Positions 6,484 to 12,727 of a DNA stretch of 12,727 nucleotides are shown here, piece after piece (the first letter of the stretch is position 1; each line of letters starts with the position of its first letter). The DNA is from an uncultured Parafilimonas sp. (GTDB taxonomy: Bacteria > Bacteroidota > Bacteroidia > Chitinophagales > Chitinophagaceae). The stretch lies in the NCBI GenBank assembly GCA_937892395.1, contig CALAGJ010000119.1, positions 1 to 12,727 on the forward strand. The letters run 5' to 3'. Made by a program: the position numbers and the translations under genes. The notes under the pieces were generated by a model that did not search any database, was not told the origin of the DNA, and saw nothing but the letters and a program-made list of their open reading frames with translations.

Positions 6484-7626
6484 ATGGCAAAAAAGGTTTT
6501 ATTTATAGACAGAGATGGTACCATCATCAAAGAATCACCACCCACCTATCAAATAGATAGTTTTGAAAAACTACATTTTTATCCGGAGGTGTTTAGATAC
6601 TTAGGTCATATAGTTAGAGAGTTGGATTATGAATTAGTAATGGTTACAAACCAGGATGGCTTGGGCACGGAAGGATTTCCCGAATCCAGCTTTTGGCCTG
6701 TGCACAATCATATCATGACGAGTTTTAAAGCAGAGGGAATCTGTTTTTCACAGGTATTTATTGACAGAACATTTCCACAAGAAAATGCACCCACCCGAAA
6801 GCCCGGCACAGGTATGCTTACTGATTATGTAAACAATTTCAATTATGATATTGAAAATAGTTTTGTCATTGGTGATCGCATTACAGATGTACAACTGGCC
6901 GCAAACCTTGGGTGTAAAGCCATTTGGTTAAACAACGGCAATACATTAGGCGCAGCCGAAATAAAAGATACAATTGCTCAGCTGCAACCTGCAATTGCGC
7001 TACAAACAATCGACTGGTCAGCAGTGTATGCTTTTCTTAAAATGGGGCAGCGAGTAGTGCGGCATCATAGAAAAACAAATGAAACAGATATCTTCATACA
7101 ACTCAATTCAGATGGTACAGGACAATCAACAATAAATACCGGCATAGGTTTTTTTGATCACATGCTGGAGCAAGTGGTGCGTCATGGAAAAATAGATCTG
7201 GAAATTTCTTGTATTGGGGATTTACACATAGATGAGCACCATACTATTGAAGATACCGCCCTTGCACTTGGTGAAGCTTTTGCCATAGCATTGTCTGATA
7301 AAAGGGGAATGGAAAGATATGGTTTTGCACTGCCAATGGATGAAGCTTCAGCCCAAGTTCTACTTGACTTTGGTGGGCGCAATTGGTTGGTGTGGAATGC
7401 TATATTTAGCCGTGAAAAAATTGGTGATATGCCCACAGAAATGTTTTATCATTTTTTTAAATCATTTAGTGATGCAGCTAAATGTAACCTACACATTACA
7501 GCCTCCGGCAGTAATGAACACCATAAAATTGAAGCCATATTTAAGTGCTTTGCAAAAGCTATTAGGATGGCTGTAAAAAGGGATCCTTTACACAATTATT
7601 TGCCGAGTACAAAAGGAGTTTTATAA
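6484..7626 (+). CDS. hisB: Bifunctional histidinol-phosphatase / imidazoleglycerol-phosphate dehydratase
   Basis: A fusion of two enzymes of the pathway in 380 residues. The N-terminal HAD phosphatase (about 1-165) has the DxDGT nucleophile motif FIDRDGT (Asp9, Asp11), VTNQDG at 54-59, Lys106 in RKPGTGM, and GDRITD at 130-135. The C-terminal dehydratase (about 191-380) has FFDHMLEQVVRHG (His226, His234), DEHHTIEDT (His252, His253, Glu256), and SGSNEHHKIE (His346, His347, Glu350), the manganese and catalytic ligands. The zinc-binding Cys/His loop of the E. coli phosphatase domain is absent: the segment before RKPG reads IDRTFPQENAPT. AAGGA at about 6471-6475 is one of the few Shine-Dalgarno-like sites here and supports the ATG at 6484. 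Last gene of this cluster, 25 bp from the convergent holA. Confidence 0.97.
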   Translation: MAKKVLFIDRDGTIIKESPPTYQIDSFEKLHFYPEVFRYLGHIVRELDYELVMVTNQDGLGTEGFPESSFWPVHNHIMTSFKAEGICFSQVFIDRTFPQENAPTRKPGTGMLTDYVNNFNYDIENSFVIGDRITDVQLAANLGCKAIWLNNGNTLGAAEIKDTIAQLQPAIALQTIDWSAVYAFLKMGQRVVRHHRKTNETDIFIQLNSDGTGQSTINTGIGFFDHMLEQVVRHGKIDLEISCIGDLHIDEHHTIEDTALALGEAFAIALSDKRGMERYGFALPMDEASAQVLLDFGGRNWLVWNAIFSREKIGDMPTEMFYHFFKSFSDAAKCNLHITASGSNEHHKIEAIFKCFAKAIRMAVKRDPLHNYLPSTKGVL

Positions 7627-7651
7627 CTGCTCATAGCATTGCATGATGCCA

Positions 7652-8653
7652 TCATTTGGCACTAATCATTTTATAAATCATCTCTTTGAGTAGTGAGGCA
7701 TTGTCTGTGCCCGTATCTCCTACACCAATGCTGCGTAAATTATAATGCTGTAGGAGTAAAATACATTTTTCCACACCGCTATATCCATATAATTGAAAGC
7801 TGTGCATGGCTTCTTTTGCAGCAAAACTATTGTTGTAAAATAATCCTCTTACTGCGGCCTCTGTGGGCTGCTGCATAGCGGCTATCATACAGAGTTTGCT
7901 AAAAAAACTATAGAGAGTGGGAAGGATAAGTTGTATAGGACCCGCCTTTGGGTTTGCTTCAAAATACTGCACTATGCGTATGGCTTTTGACAGATTTTTG
8001 GCAGCGATGGCAGCCTGTAATTCAAAGGCATTAAAATCTTTACTGATGCCGGTATAGCGCTCAATATCTTCTTCCGTAATATTTGATTGACCTTTTAAAT
8101 TGAGCTTCATTTTTTCCACTTCATTGTGCAACCTGCTCAGGTCGTTTCCGGTATGATCTGCAAGCAGGAGTTGCGCTTTGGGGCTCATGGTTACACCCTC
8201 ACTTTGTAGCATTTGACTGATCCATTTTGGCAAATCCCAATCGCTAAGTTTTTTGCTATACAGGTACTCTTTTGTCTTCACCAATTTGCCAAAACTGCTG
8301 CGCCCATCTACTTTTTTTTCTTTGTGGGCCACAACAAATATTGTGCTTGCCAAAGGCTTTTTAAAATAGGATTCAAATTTTTCTACATCCCGCATCATTT
8401 GAGCTTCTTTCAGGAGTACCACCTGCCGCACGCCCATCATTGGATACTTCATACAGCTATGCATGATGGTAACAGGGTCGCTGTCTTTACCATAAAAAAT
8501 ACTCAGATTAAATGATTGCTCAGCTTCTGTAAGAATATGATGCTCTGCATAATCCATTACTTGATCTATAAAATAAGATTCTTCGCCCTCAAGCCAATAC
8601 ACGGGTTTAAAAATGCCCTGTTTCCAAGCAGCTATTATATCGGTTGCACTCAT
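7652..8653 (-). CDS. holA: DNA polymerase III subunit delta
   Basis: The delta subunit of the clamp loader opens the beta sliding clamp so it can be placed on DNA. The 333 residues match the family length. The N-terminal region (KPVYWLEGEESYFIDQVMDY) is typical of delta, which has a degenerate AAA+ domain without a Walker A motif. ADHTGNDLSRLHNEVEKM at about 169-186 and the following ITEEDIERYTGISKDFNAFEL are the conserved middle block, and NASLLKEMIYKM near the C-terminus is the characteristic ending. The ATG at 8653 lies four bases after a TAnnTTTG element. The gene is convergent with hisB; no terminator is visible in the 25 bp between them. It stands alone, as often in this phylum. Confidence 0.93.
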   Translation of the reverse strand: MSATDIIAAWKQGIFKPVYWLEGEESYFIDQVMDYAEHHILTEAEQSFNLSIFYGKDSDPVTIMHSCMKYPMMGVRQVVLLKEAQMMRDVEKFESYFKKPLASTIFVVAHKEKKVDGRSSFGKLVKTKEYLYSKKLSDWDLPKWISQMLQSEGVTMSPKAQLLLADHTGNDLSRLHNEVEKMKLNLKGQSNITEEDIERYTGISKDFNAFELQAAIAAKNLSKAIRIVQYFEANPKAGPIQLILPTLYSFFSKLCMIAAMQQPTEAAVRGLFYNNSFAAKEAMHSFQLYGYSGVEKCILLLQHYNLRSIGVGDTGTDNASLLKEMIYKMISAK

Positions 8654-8657
8654 CCAG

Positions 8658-8665
8658 CAAATATA
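8658..8665 (-). promoter_or_regulatory. Putative holA promoter, -7 element
   Basis: On the minus strand this reads TATATTTG, an exact TAnnTTTG match, followed by four bases and the holA ATG. A TTG at 8684-8682 lies 16 bp upstream, shorter than the usual -33 spacing. The element overlaps a perfect 8-bp inverted repeat (8661-8679). If used, the mRNA would be leaderless or have a leader of a few bases. Confidence 0.5.
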
Positions 8666-8679
8666 GCCGAGGGCTATAT
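8661..8679. repeat. Perfect inverted repeat over the holA promoter
   Basis: ATATAGCC at 8661-8668 and GGCTATAT at 8672-8679 are perfect inverted copies separated by GAG. The repeat overlaps the putative -7 element of holA, as an operator might. On the plus strand a run of seven T begins at 8688, too far from the stem to make a standard terminator. Confidence 0.5.
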
Positions 8680-8960
8680 CACAATAGTTTTTTTAGTATA
8701 GGGCATTTTTGGTGGAGGTAGGCATAGCAACTAATTTACGGCATTTATATGCAAATACGCCAGTGTATCCGGTACCCCATATTCTTTGTGAACTTACACT
8801 TTTTGTTTTAACTACAATAAATAGTAAATAAAGAATGAATCCATAGCCATATCGTCAGCTATTTCACATAAAAATATAAGGAAATATATTAAGATACTTA
8901 TTTAGAATAATCCCCAATTTTAATTTATAAGGAAACACATATAAATGATATATCTACAAT

Positions 8961-9002
8961 AAAAAAGGGTCATCATTACATTCGACAAAATGATAACCCT
9001 TT
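8961..9002 (-). terminator. Strong intrinsic terminator on the minus strand
   Basis: In the minus-strand RNA, 9002-8989 pairs with 8977-8964 as an unbroken 14-bp stem (AAAGGGTTATCATT with AATGATGACCCTTT), including one U·G wobble, with an 11-nt loop. At least six U follow (8966-8961). On the plus strand the same position is an A·C mismatch and there is no U-tract, so the structure serves minus-strand transcription. It lies 290 bp after the response-regulator stop and could end that operon. Its 5' arm has an alternative 10-nt partner at 9046-9055. Confidence 0.85.
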
Positions 9003-9182
9003 GCAGCGGGATTACTTTCCGAGATAAATTAAATTGGTGCTTTCCAGGGTTATCAACGGTACTAAACTTTCTTTAGCAGGATTATTTCATACCGGTTAGT
9101 TAGCGCTTTCATAAGTTATAACTAATGTTGATTGAATTAGAATATATTCATGGTGCAATGAATATTTTAATTTATCTCAAAG
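8961..9182 (-). ncRNA. Candidate structured RNA with terminator (unrecognised family)
   Basis: Read as minus-strand RNA, 9178-9166 (GAGATAAATTAAA) pairs perfectly with 9033-9021 over 13 bp. Four more pairs (9182-9179 with 9018-9015) follow after a 2-nt bulge. Inside are a 7-bp hairpin at 9165-9144 that abuts this stem, a 7-bp hairpin at 9125-9096, and a stem of 9097-9090 with 9061-9055 (one bulged C) containing a 5-bp hairpin at 9076-9062. The terminator follows. The element TGATAACCCT (9055-9046) can pair with the terminator's 5' arm (9000-8991). It could be a riboswitch-like leader, a 3'-UTR-derived small RNA, or a degenerate small mobile element. No clear promoter is seen just upstream. 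No known RNA family was recognised; folds are by eye. Confidence 0.35.
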
Positions 9183-9292
9183 ATTATTCTCGTGCTACTG
9201 CAAGATAATTTTCACCATTAATTACAGAAAAAGATACTTCATAACTGTATGCAGATTTCCAATAACTGTTAAAATAGCTTTGAAAACAGGTA

Positions 9293-10042
9293 CTAAAACC
9301 GGGCTTTTATAAACTCTAAAAAATCGGGAACCCGTCTTACCGACACTTGAATTGTAGTGTTGTCTGTAAGTATAACTGAGGTTGCTTTGCCTTTTTTTAT
9401 ATTACTAATTTTATTTCGATTCACCATTACGGAGTGGTGTATTCTAAAGAAGATGTGCTGAGGCAATAAGTTTTCATAGTCTTTTAAATGTCTGCTGCTA
9501 TATATCGGACTCTTGTTTTCAATATATAATTTTGTATAACTTCCATTTGCTTCCAAATAAATTAAATCCTTAATGGAAATGGTTTGTATAGCATCTTGAG
9601 AATTGACGATGATATGCTGCTCATCTGGCGAAGCCTCTAAATTTCTTTTTAGTTGTTCAAGTTTTAGATGTAAAGTTTTTTGCTCAATGCTTTGTTTTGC
9701 TTTTTCTATAGCTGAGCTTAATTCCGAAATGGAAACGGGTTTCAACAAATAGTCAAGCGCACTGTATTTTATTGCCTTTAATGCATAGTGTTCAAAAGCT
9801 GTTATAAAAATGATAGCAAAATCGCAGTTGTCAAAAGCATCAAGAATGCCAAATGCATTACCACCGGGTATTTCAATATCCATAAAAACAAGTGCTGGTT
9901 TTTTTTGACGAATCAATTGAATGGCATTGTCTAAATTTTCGGCTACCCCCAATATCTGTAAGCCTGCATTGCTTCTTTCAATTTGTCTGATTAATACATT
10001 CGCACTATGTATTTCATCTTCTACAATTATGGATGGTATCAT
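9293..10042 (-). CDS. LytTR-family response regulator
   Basis: Cytoplasmic transcription factor activated by phosphorylation from the neighbouring kinase. The frame could begin at 10096, inside the kinase gene, but the ATG at 10042 is chosen because MIPSIIVEDE is the normal start of a receiver domain; it gives 249 residues and lies 10 bp after the kinase stop. The receiver domain (about 2-120) has acidic residues Glu8, Asp9 and Glu10, phosphoacceptor Asp55 in VFMDIEIPGG, Thr81 and Lys101 in LLKPVS. A short coiled linker follows. The LytTR DNA-binding domain (about 140-248) includes KDLIYLEANGSYTKLYI and FFRIHHSVMVNRNKI. The target genes cannot be seen. It ends 290 bp before a strong terminator. 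Confidence 0.93.
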   Translation of the reverse strand: MIPSIIVEDEIHSANVLIRQIERSNAGLQILGVAENLDNAIQLIRQKKPALVFMDIEIPGGNAFGILDAFDNCDFAIIFITAFEHYALKAIKYSALDYLLKPVSISELSSAIEKAKQSIEQKTLHLKLEQLKRNLEASPDEQHIIVNSQDAIQTISIKDLIYLEANGSYTKLYIENKSPIYSSRHLKDYENLLPQHIFFRIHHSVMVNRNKISNIKKGKATSVILTDNTTIQVSVRRVPDFLEFIKARF

Positions 10043-10052
10043 ATTAGTTAGC

Positions 10053-12727
10053 TTATATAAGTGATTGTTTAAAAATGAAAATTGATTTGGTCCCACATAT
10101 CACTTCATCAACAATAATGTCTTCTATATAAAAATTTATAGCATCATTAAAAACGGTATTGTGGCTGCGTATGCGCTCTTGAATTAACTCTACTCCTTTT
10201 GATTCATGTGTGGAGTAATGCTGTTTGTTTATCATTGATGAAGCATTTCTGCCGATACCATTATCCTCAATGGTGCAGCATAGTCTATCCCCTTTCATTT
10301 CAAACACTATTTTTAGAAGCCCTTTCCTTGTAGTTAAATGCCGCAAACCATGACGAATGCTGTTTTCAATTATAGGCTGCAATAAAAGGGGAGGCAAAAA
10401 TATATCTTCCTCATCGTGTATATGCTGATGCAATAGGAGGGTTGCAAATTGTTTATTAAACCTTATTTCCTCTAAATGAAGGTAGTTTTTCAAATAGCTC
10501 AATTCCTGATGAACAGTGATGCGTTTTTGCGAGGATAAATAAAGTGTATCTCTAATAAGTTTTGAAAATCTTGAAATAAAATCTTCTGCTTTTTCAATAT
10601 CGTTTAAATAGATAAAATCCTTGATGGCATTCAAACAATTAAAGATAAAATGAGGATTCATTTGGCTCCTCAATGCCTTTTGTTCTAAGGATGCAATCAA
10701 CAATTTACGTTCAGCCTCAGCTTTTGCTTTTTGATTGCTTCTCTTTATTCTATAGTAGAGGAATGAGGCAATAGCGAATAAGGATAAAGCAACGAAAAGG
10801 AGTATAATTCCTGTTTGCTGATACCAAGGTTTTTCTATAGCCATGTTTAAGACAATTACATTGCTTTTAATGCCTGTATTGCTTACTGCATAGATGGATA
10901 GTTCATACTTTCCGGGAAATATATTAGGAAACTCTAATGATTCATCAGAAGTTTTAAACCAGGTATCAGAGCTTACATCTGTTTTATAAAAATAGGTAAT
11001 GTCCGAACCTGTAAAACTGATAGCAGTAAAGGAAACAATCAGGTTTTTTTCACCGGGTTTTAGCGTGATGGATTTAGCATCAATTGGCCAAGAAGAATTT
11101 AAGCTTTGAATTTTGGTAAACATTAATCGGCAGGAATACTTGCTGTTATTATTTTTATTTTCATACAACTGAATTCCTTGTGAGGTAGCTGAAAATATTT
11201 TATCGCCAATCACTTCAATATCATATACAGACACAGGGTTTAATCCAAATGGCAAACCTTGTTTTTCTATAATAAATCTTCCATTCTGAAACAACACAAG
11301 GCTGATGCCCTTGTCTGTACCTACCCATACTGAATCTCCATAAGTTTTAATTCTGTTACAATTATTACCGCGCAGCCCATCTATTTCTGTAAAGTGTTCT
11401 AATAGTTTATCATTCTTAATGCAGACAATACCAATACCTGCAGTGCCTACCCAAATTGTATGATCAGGACCTTCTGCTATCTGTGTAATTTTTGTTTGCA
11501 AAACAGGAATGGTATTGCCTAAAAAGGTTTCCTTTAAATTTTTATCCAGCACATACAAACCAGAAAGATCACCTATATAGTATTTATCACCAATTTGTAT
11601 TGCAGAGTTGCCTCTTTTTTCCCATATAGTTTTGAGTTGTTTTTTTTCAATCAGGTTCCATGTAGATACTCCACTACTAGTAGCAATGAGTGCATTGGTA
11701 TTAGAACCTGAAACGCTTTTGATGGATGCAAACTCAAGAATGTTTTCACTCTTGTTATTAGATATTGCATTTAATTGTCTTCCGTTTTGATAAAGGATGT
11801 TTTGCTGAAGGGTGGTAATGAATTTCATGGAACGGCTATTGCTATCAATTGCCTGTATATCCTGAATAATACTTCTTGACTGTATATCAATGCCCTTTAT
11901 TTGGTTGGCAAAATTTAAAAAATACAACATATTATTTTGGTATGCAAACCGATAAATGCCGCCATTCTTATTCCGCGTATCAGCTATTTCTTGTACTGAT
12001 CTATTGGATAAAAAAAACAACCCATCCGCTGGGGTTGCAAACCAAAAACTACCATCCCGATCTATCATACATCTATTGATGTATATATGGTTTAAAAAAC
12101 TATCAACATATTTTTTTTGATGATAGTCATATAAATAAGTGCCATGGGATGTATTAAAAGATATAACTGATTGATTGAGCCGCGAAGTAGTTACTATATT
12201 TGAAATTTTTTTTACCTTCCAATTTTCATTAGCCGCTATATCCGTAATATAAATTTTATCATCTTTTTCAGAGAGATTTAATACAGAATCATAAACTGAT
12301 ACATTTGAGTTGTGATTAGTAATTGGCTGACCCTCCTTTTTTATCAACCCCAATTTGTTTTGATATCTATATTCATCTGTGTAGTCAGGTGACGCACTAC
12401 TGTGAATATTAAAAACAATTTGATTTGCTTTATTATTCCCAATGCCTAAAAAGGTTTGCTTATCTTTATTGTATGTAGTAAGCATGCGTATTTTTTTGTC
12501 TAAAAAAATAACCTGCTGGTCTGTATTTATCGCAAGATTTCCATCCCCATCTGTAGCCATACTCAGCGGCATAGCGTCAATCTTTATTTTTTTTAAAGCA
12601 CTATCATTTTTTTGGTTATAGATTTTTCCATTCTTGTAATAGCAAATCGTATTGGCAAATGGAAGCATCCAAATTCTGTTGTTTCTGTCTATAAATAATT
12701 GATTGATATCATTATCCGGTAATCCAT
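10053..12727 (-). CDS. Two-component propeller sensor histidine kinase, LytS/His_kinase type (N-terminus outside window)
   Basis: The frame is open to the window edge, so the Met at 12668 is internal; residues upstream (GLPDNDINQLFIDRNNRIWM) are a two-component-regulator propeller repeat. Numbering from that Met, further blades show MIDRDGSFWFAT (201-212), QIAEGPDHTIWVGT (396-409) and GDSVWVGTDKG (444-454). A Y_Y_Y-type beta-sandwich follows (about 540-611), then one transmembrane helix (617-639), a charged coiled linker, the H-box QMNPHFIFNCLNAI with His673, and an ATPase domain with N-box QPIIENSIRHG (Asn769) and DNGIG (802-806). The periplasmic propeller probably senses a ligand; the cytoplasmic part phosphorylates the adjacent LytTR regulator. 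Unlike hybrid HTCS proteins it has no fused receiver or AraC domain. The signal peptide and full blade count are not visible. Confidence 0.93.
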   Translation of the reverse strand, partial: GLPDNDINQLFIDRNNRIWMLPFANTICYYKNGKIYNQKNDSALKKIKIDAMPLSMATDGDGNLAINTDQQVIFLDKKIRMLTTYNKDKQTFLGIGNNKANQIVFNIHSSASPDYTDEYRYQNKLGLIKKEGQPITNHNSNVSVYDSVLNLSEKDDKIYITDIAANENWKVKKISNIVTTSRLNQSVISFNTSHGTYLYDYHQKKYVDSFLNHIYINRCMIDRDGSFWFATPADGLFFLSNRSVQEIADTRNKNGGIYRFAYQNNMLYFLNFANQIKGIDIQSRSIIQDIQAIDSNSRSMKFITTLQQNILYQNGRQLNAISNNKSENILEFASIKSVSGSNTNALIATSSGVSTWNLIEKKQLKTIWEKRGNSAIQIGDKYYIGDLSGLYVLDKNLKETFLGNTIPVLQTKITQIAEGPDHTIWVGTAGIGIVCIKNDKLLEHFTEIDGLRGNNCNRIKTYGDSVWVGTDKGISLVLFQNGRFIIEKQGLPFGLNPVSVYDIEVIGDKIFSATSQGIQLYENKNNNSKYSCRLMFTKIQSLNSSWPIDAKSITLKPGEKNLIVSFTAISFTGSDITYFYKTDVSSDTWFKTSDESLEFPNIFPGKYELSIYAVSNTGIKSNVIVLNMAIEKPWYQQTGIILLFVALSLFAIASFLYYRIKRSNQKAKAEAERKLLIASLEQKALRSQMNPHFIFNCLNAIKDFIYLNDIEKAEDFISRFSKLIRDTLYLSSQKRITVHQELSYLKNYLHLEEIRFNKQFATLLLHQHIHDEEDIFLPPLLLQPIIENSIRHGLRHLTTRKGLLKIVFEMKGDRLCCTIEDNGIGRNASSMINKQHYSTHESKGVELIQERIRSHNTVFNDAINFYIEDIIVDEVICGTKSIFIFKQSLI

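Larger units (their letters stand above)
8654..9292. other. Intergenic region between holA and the response regulator; no recognised gene
   Basis: There is no protein gene of recognisable type in these 639 bp. From holA outward it holds the promoter and inverted repeat (8658-8679), about 280 bp of AT-rich sequence with no clear structure (8680-8960), a strong minus-strand terminator (8961-9002), and a block rich in inverted repeats (9015-9182) described separately. Short minus-strand ORFs are present: 16 codons at 9062-9112 and 12 codons (starting MAMDSFF) near 8803-8841. No tRNA or rRNA signature is seen. Confidence 0.6.

Noticed and set aside
8661..8700. Plus-strand terminator made of the 8661-8679 palindrome and the T-run at 8688-8694.
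   Set aside because: Nine bases separate stem and T-run, and no plus-strand gene ends nearby; hisB ends about 1 kb upstream with holA between.
8803..8841. 12-codon minus-strand ORF (MAMDSFFIYYLL) between the terminator and holA as a second leader peptide.
   Set aside because: No terminator or alternative pairing follows it before holA, and ORFs this short are expected by chance.
9184..9304. A minus-strand frame of 40 codons just after the response regulator, ending ENYLAVARE; a +1 shift at the regulator's TTT TAG would join it to the regulator.
   Set aside because: The amino-acid mix looks protein-like, but there is no start codon. The regulator already ends where LytTR proteins normally end, so a frameshifted extension or gene relic is not needed.
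10043..10096. Longer start of the response regulator at 10096, overlapping the kinase C-terminus.
   Set aside because: The extra 18 residues precede the canonical receiver start MIPSIIVEDE, and would overlap the kinase by 44 bp. The ATG at 10042 is better placed.
1..12727. CRISPR arrays, insertion sequences, phage or defence genes.
   Set aside because: No regularly spaced repeats, transposase, integrase or defence motifs are seen; the genes are ordinary housekeeping and regulatory ones.

Overview
The window looks like a chromosomal segment of a Bacteroidota bacterium, possibly near the Chitinophagaceae (family level is a guess). The DNA is AT-rich. Intergenic regions carry the Bacteroidota-type -7 promoter element TAnnTTTG. 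Most starts lack a clear Shine-Dalgarno sequence. There is a FKBP-type lipoprotein, a fused HisB of the Bacteroidota type, and a propeller-type sensor kinase paired with a LytTR regulator.

Layout. 1-429 (+): C-terminal end of a YfbK-like von Willebrand factor A protein, cut by the window edge. 456-2045 (-): replicative helicase DnaB, convergent with it. 2046-2587: a 542-bp gap with a likely dnaB promoter. 2588-3064 (+): FKBP-type peptidyl-prolyl isomerase lipoprotein. 3082-3238: regulatory leader of the his operon. 3239-7626 (+): hisG, hisD, hisC, hisB. 7652-8653 (-): DNA polymerase III delta subunit, convergent with hisB. 8654-9292: a 639-bp gap holding a strong minus-strand terminator and a possible structured RNA. 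9293-10042 (-): LytTR response regulator. 10053-12727 (-): its sensor kinase, whose N-terminus lies beyond the window.

The best regulatory find is the his leader. A 16-codon ORF with four consecutive His codons starts at 3117. An intrinsic terminator (3200-3230) sits between it and hisG, and an antiterminator pairing (3163-3169 with 3201-3207) overlaps the leader stop codon. This is a compact ribosome-controlled attenuator: stalling at His codons would favour antitermination. A near-consensus promoter ends four bases before the leader ATG, so the leader may be translated from a leaderless or almost leaderless mRNA.

The less certain but more novel signal is on the minus strand between the response regulator and holA. 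A 13-bp helix (17 bp with a bulge) would close a domain of several hairpins. It is followed by a 14-bp terminator stem with a U-tract. The 5' arm of that terminator can also pair, over 10 perfect bases, with an element inside the domain. This is the architecture of a riboswitch or attenuator, or of a 3'-UTR-derived small RNA. All structures were found by eye; no folding or homology search was run.
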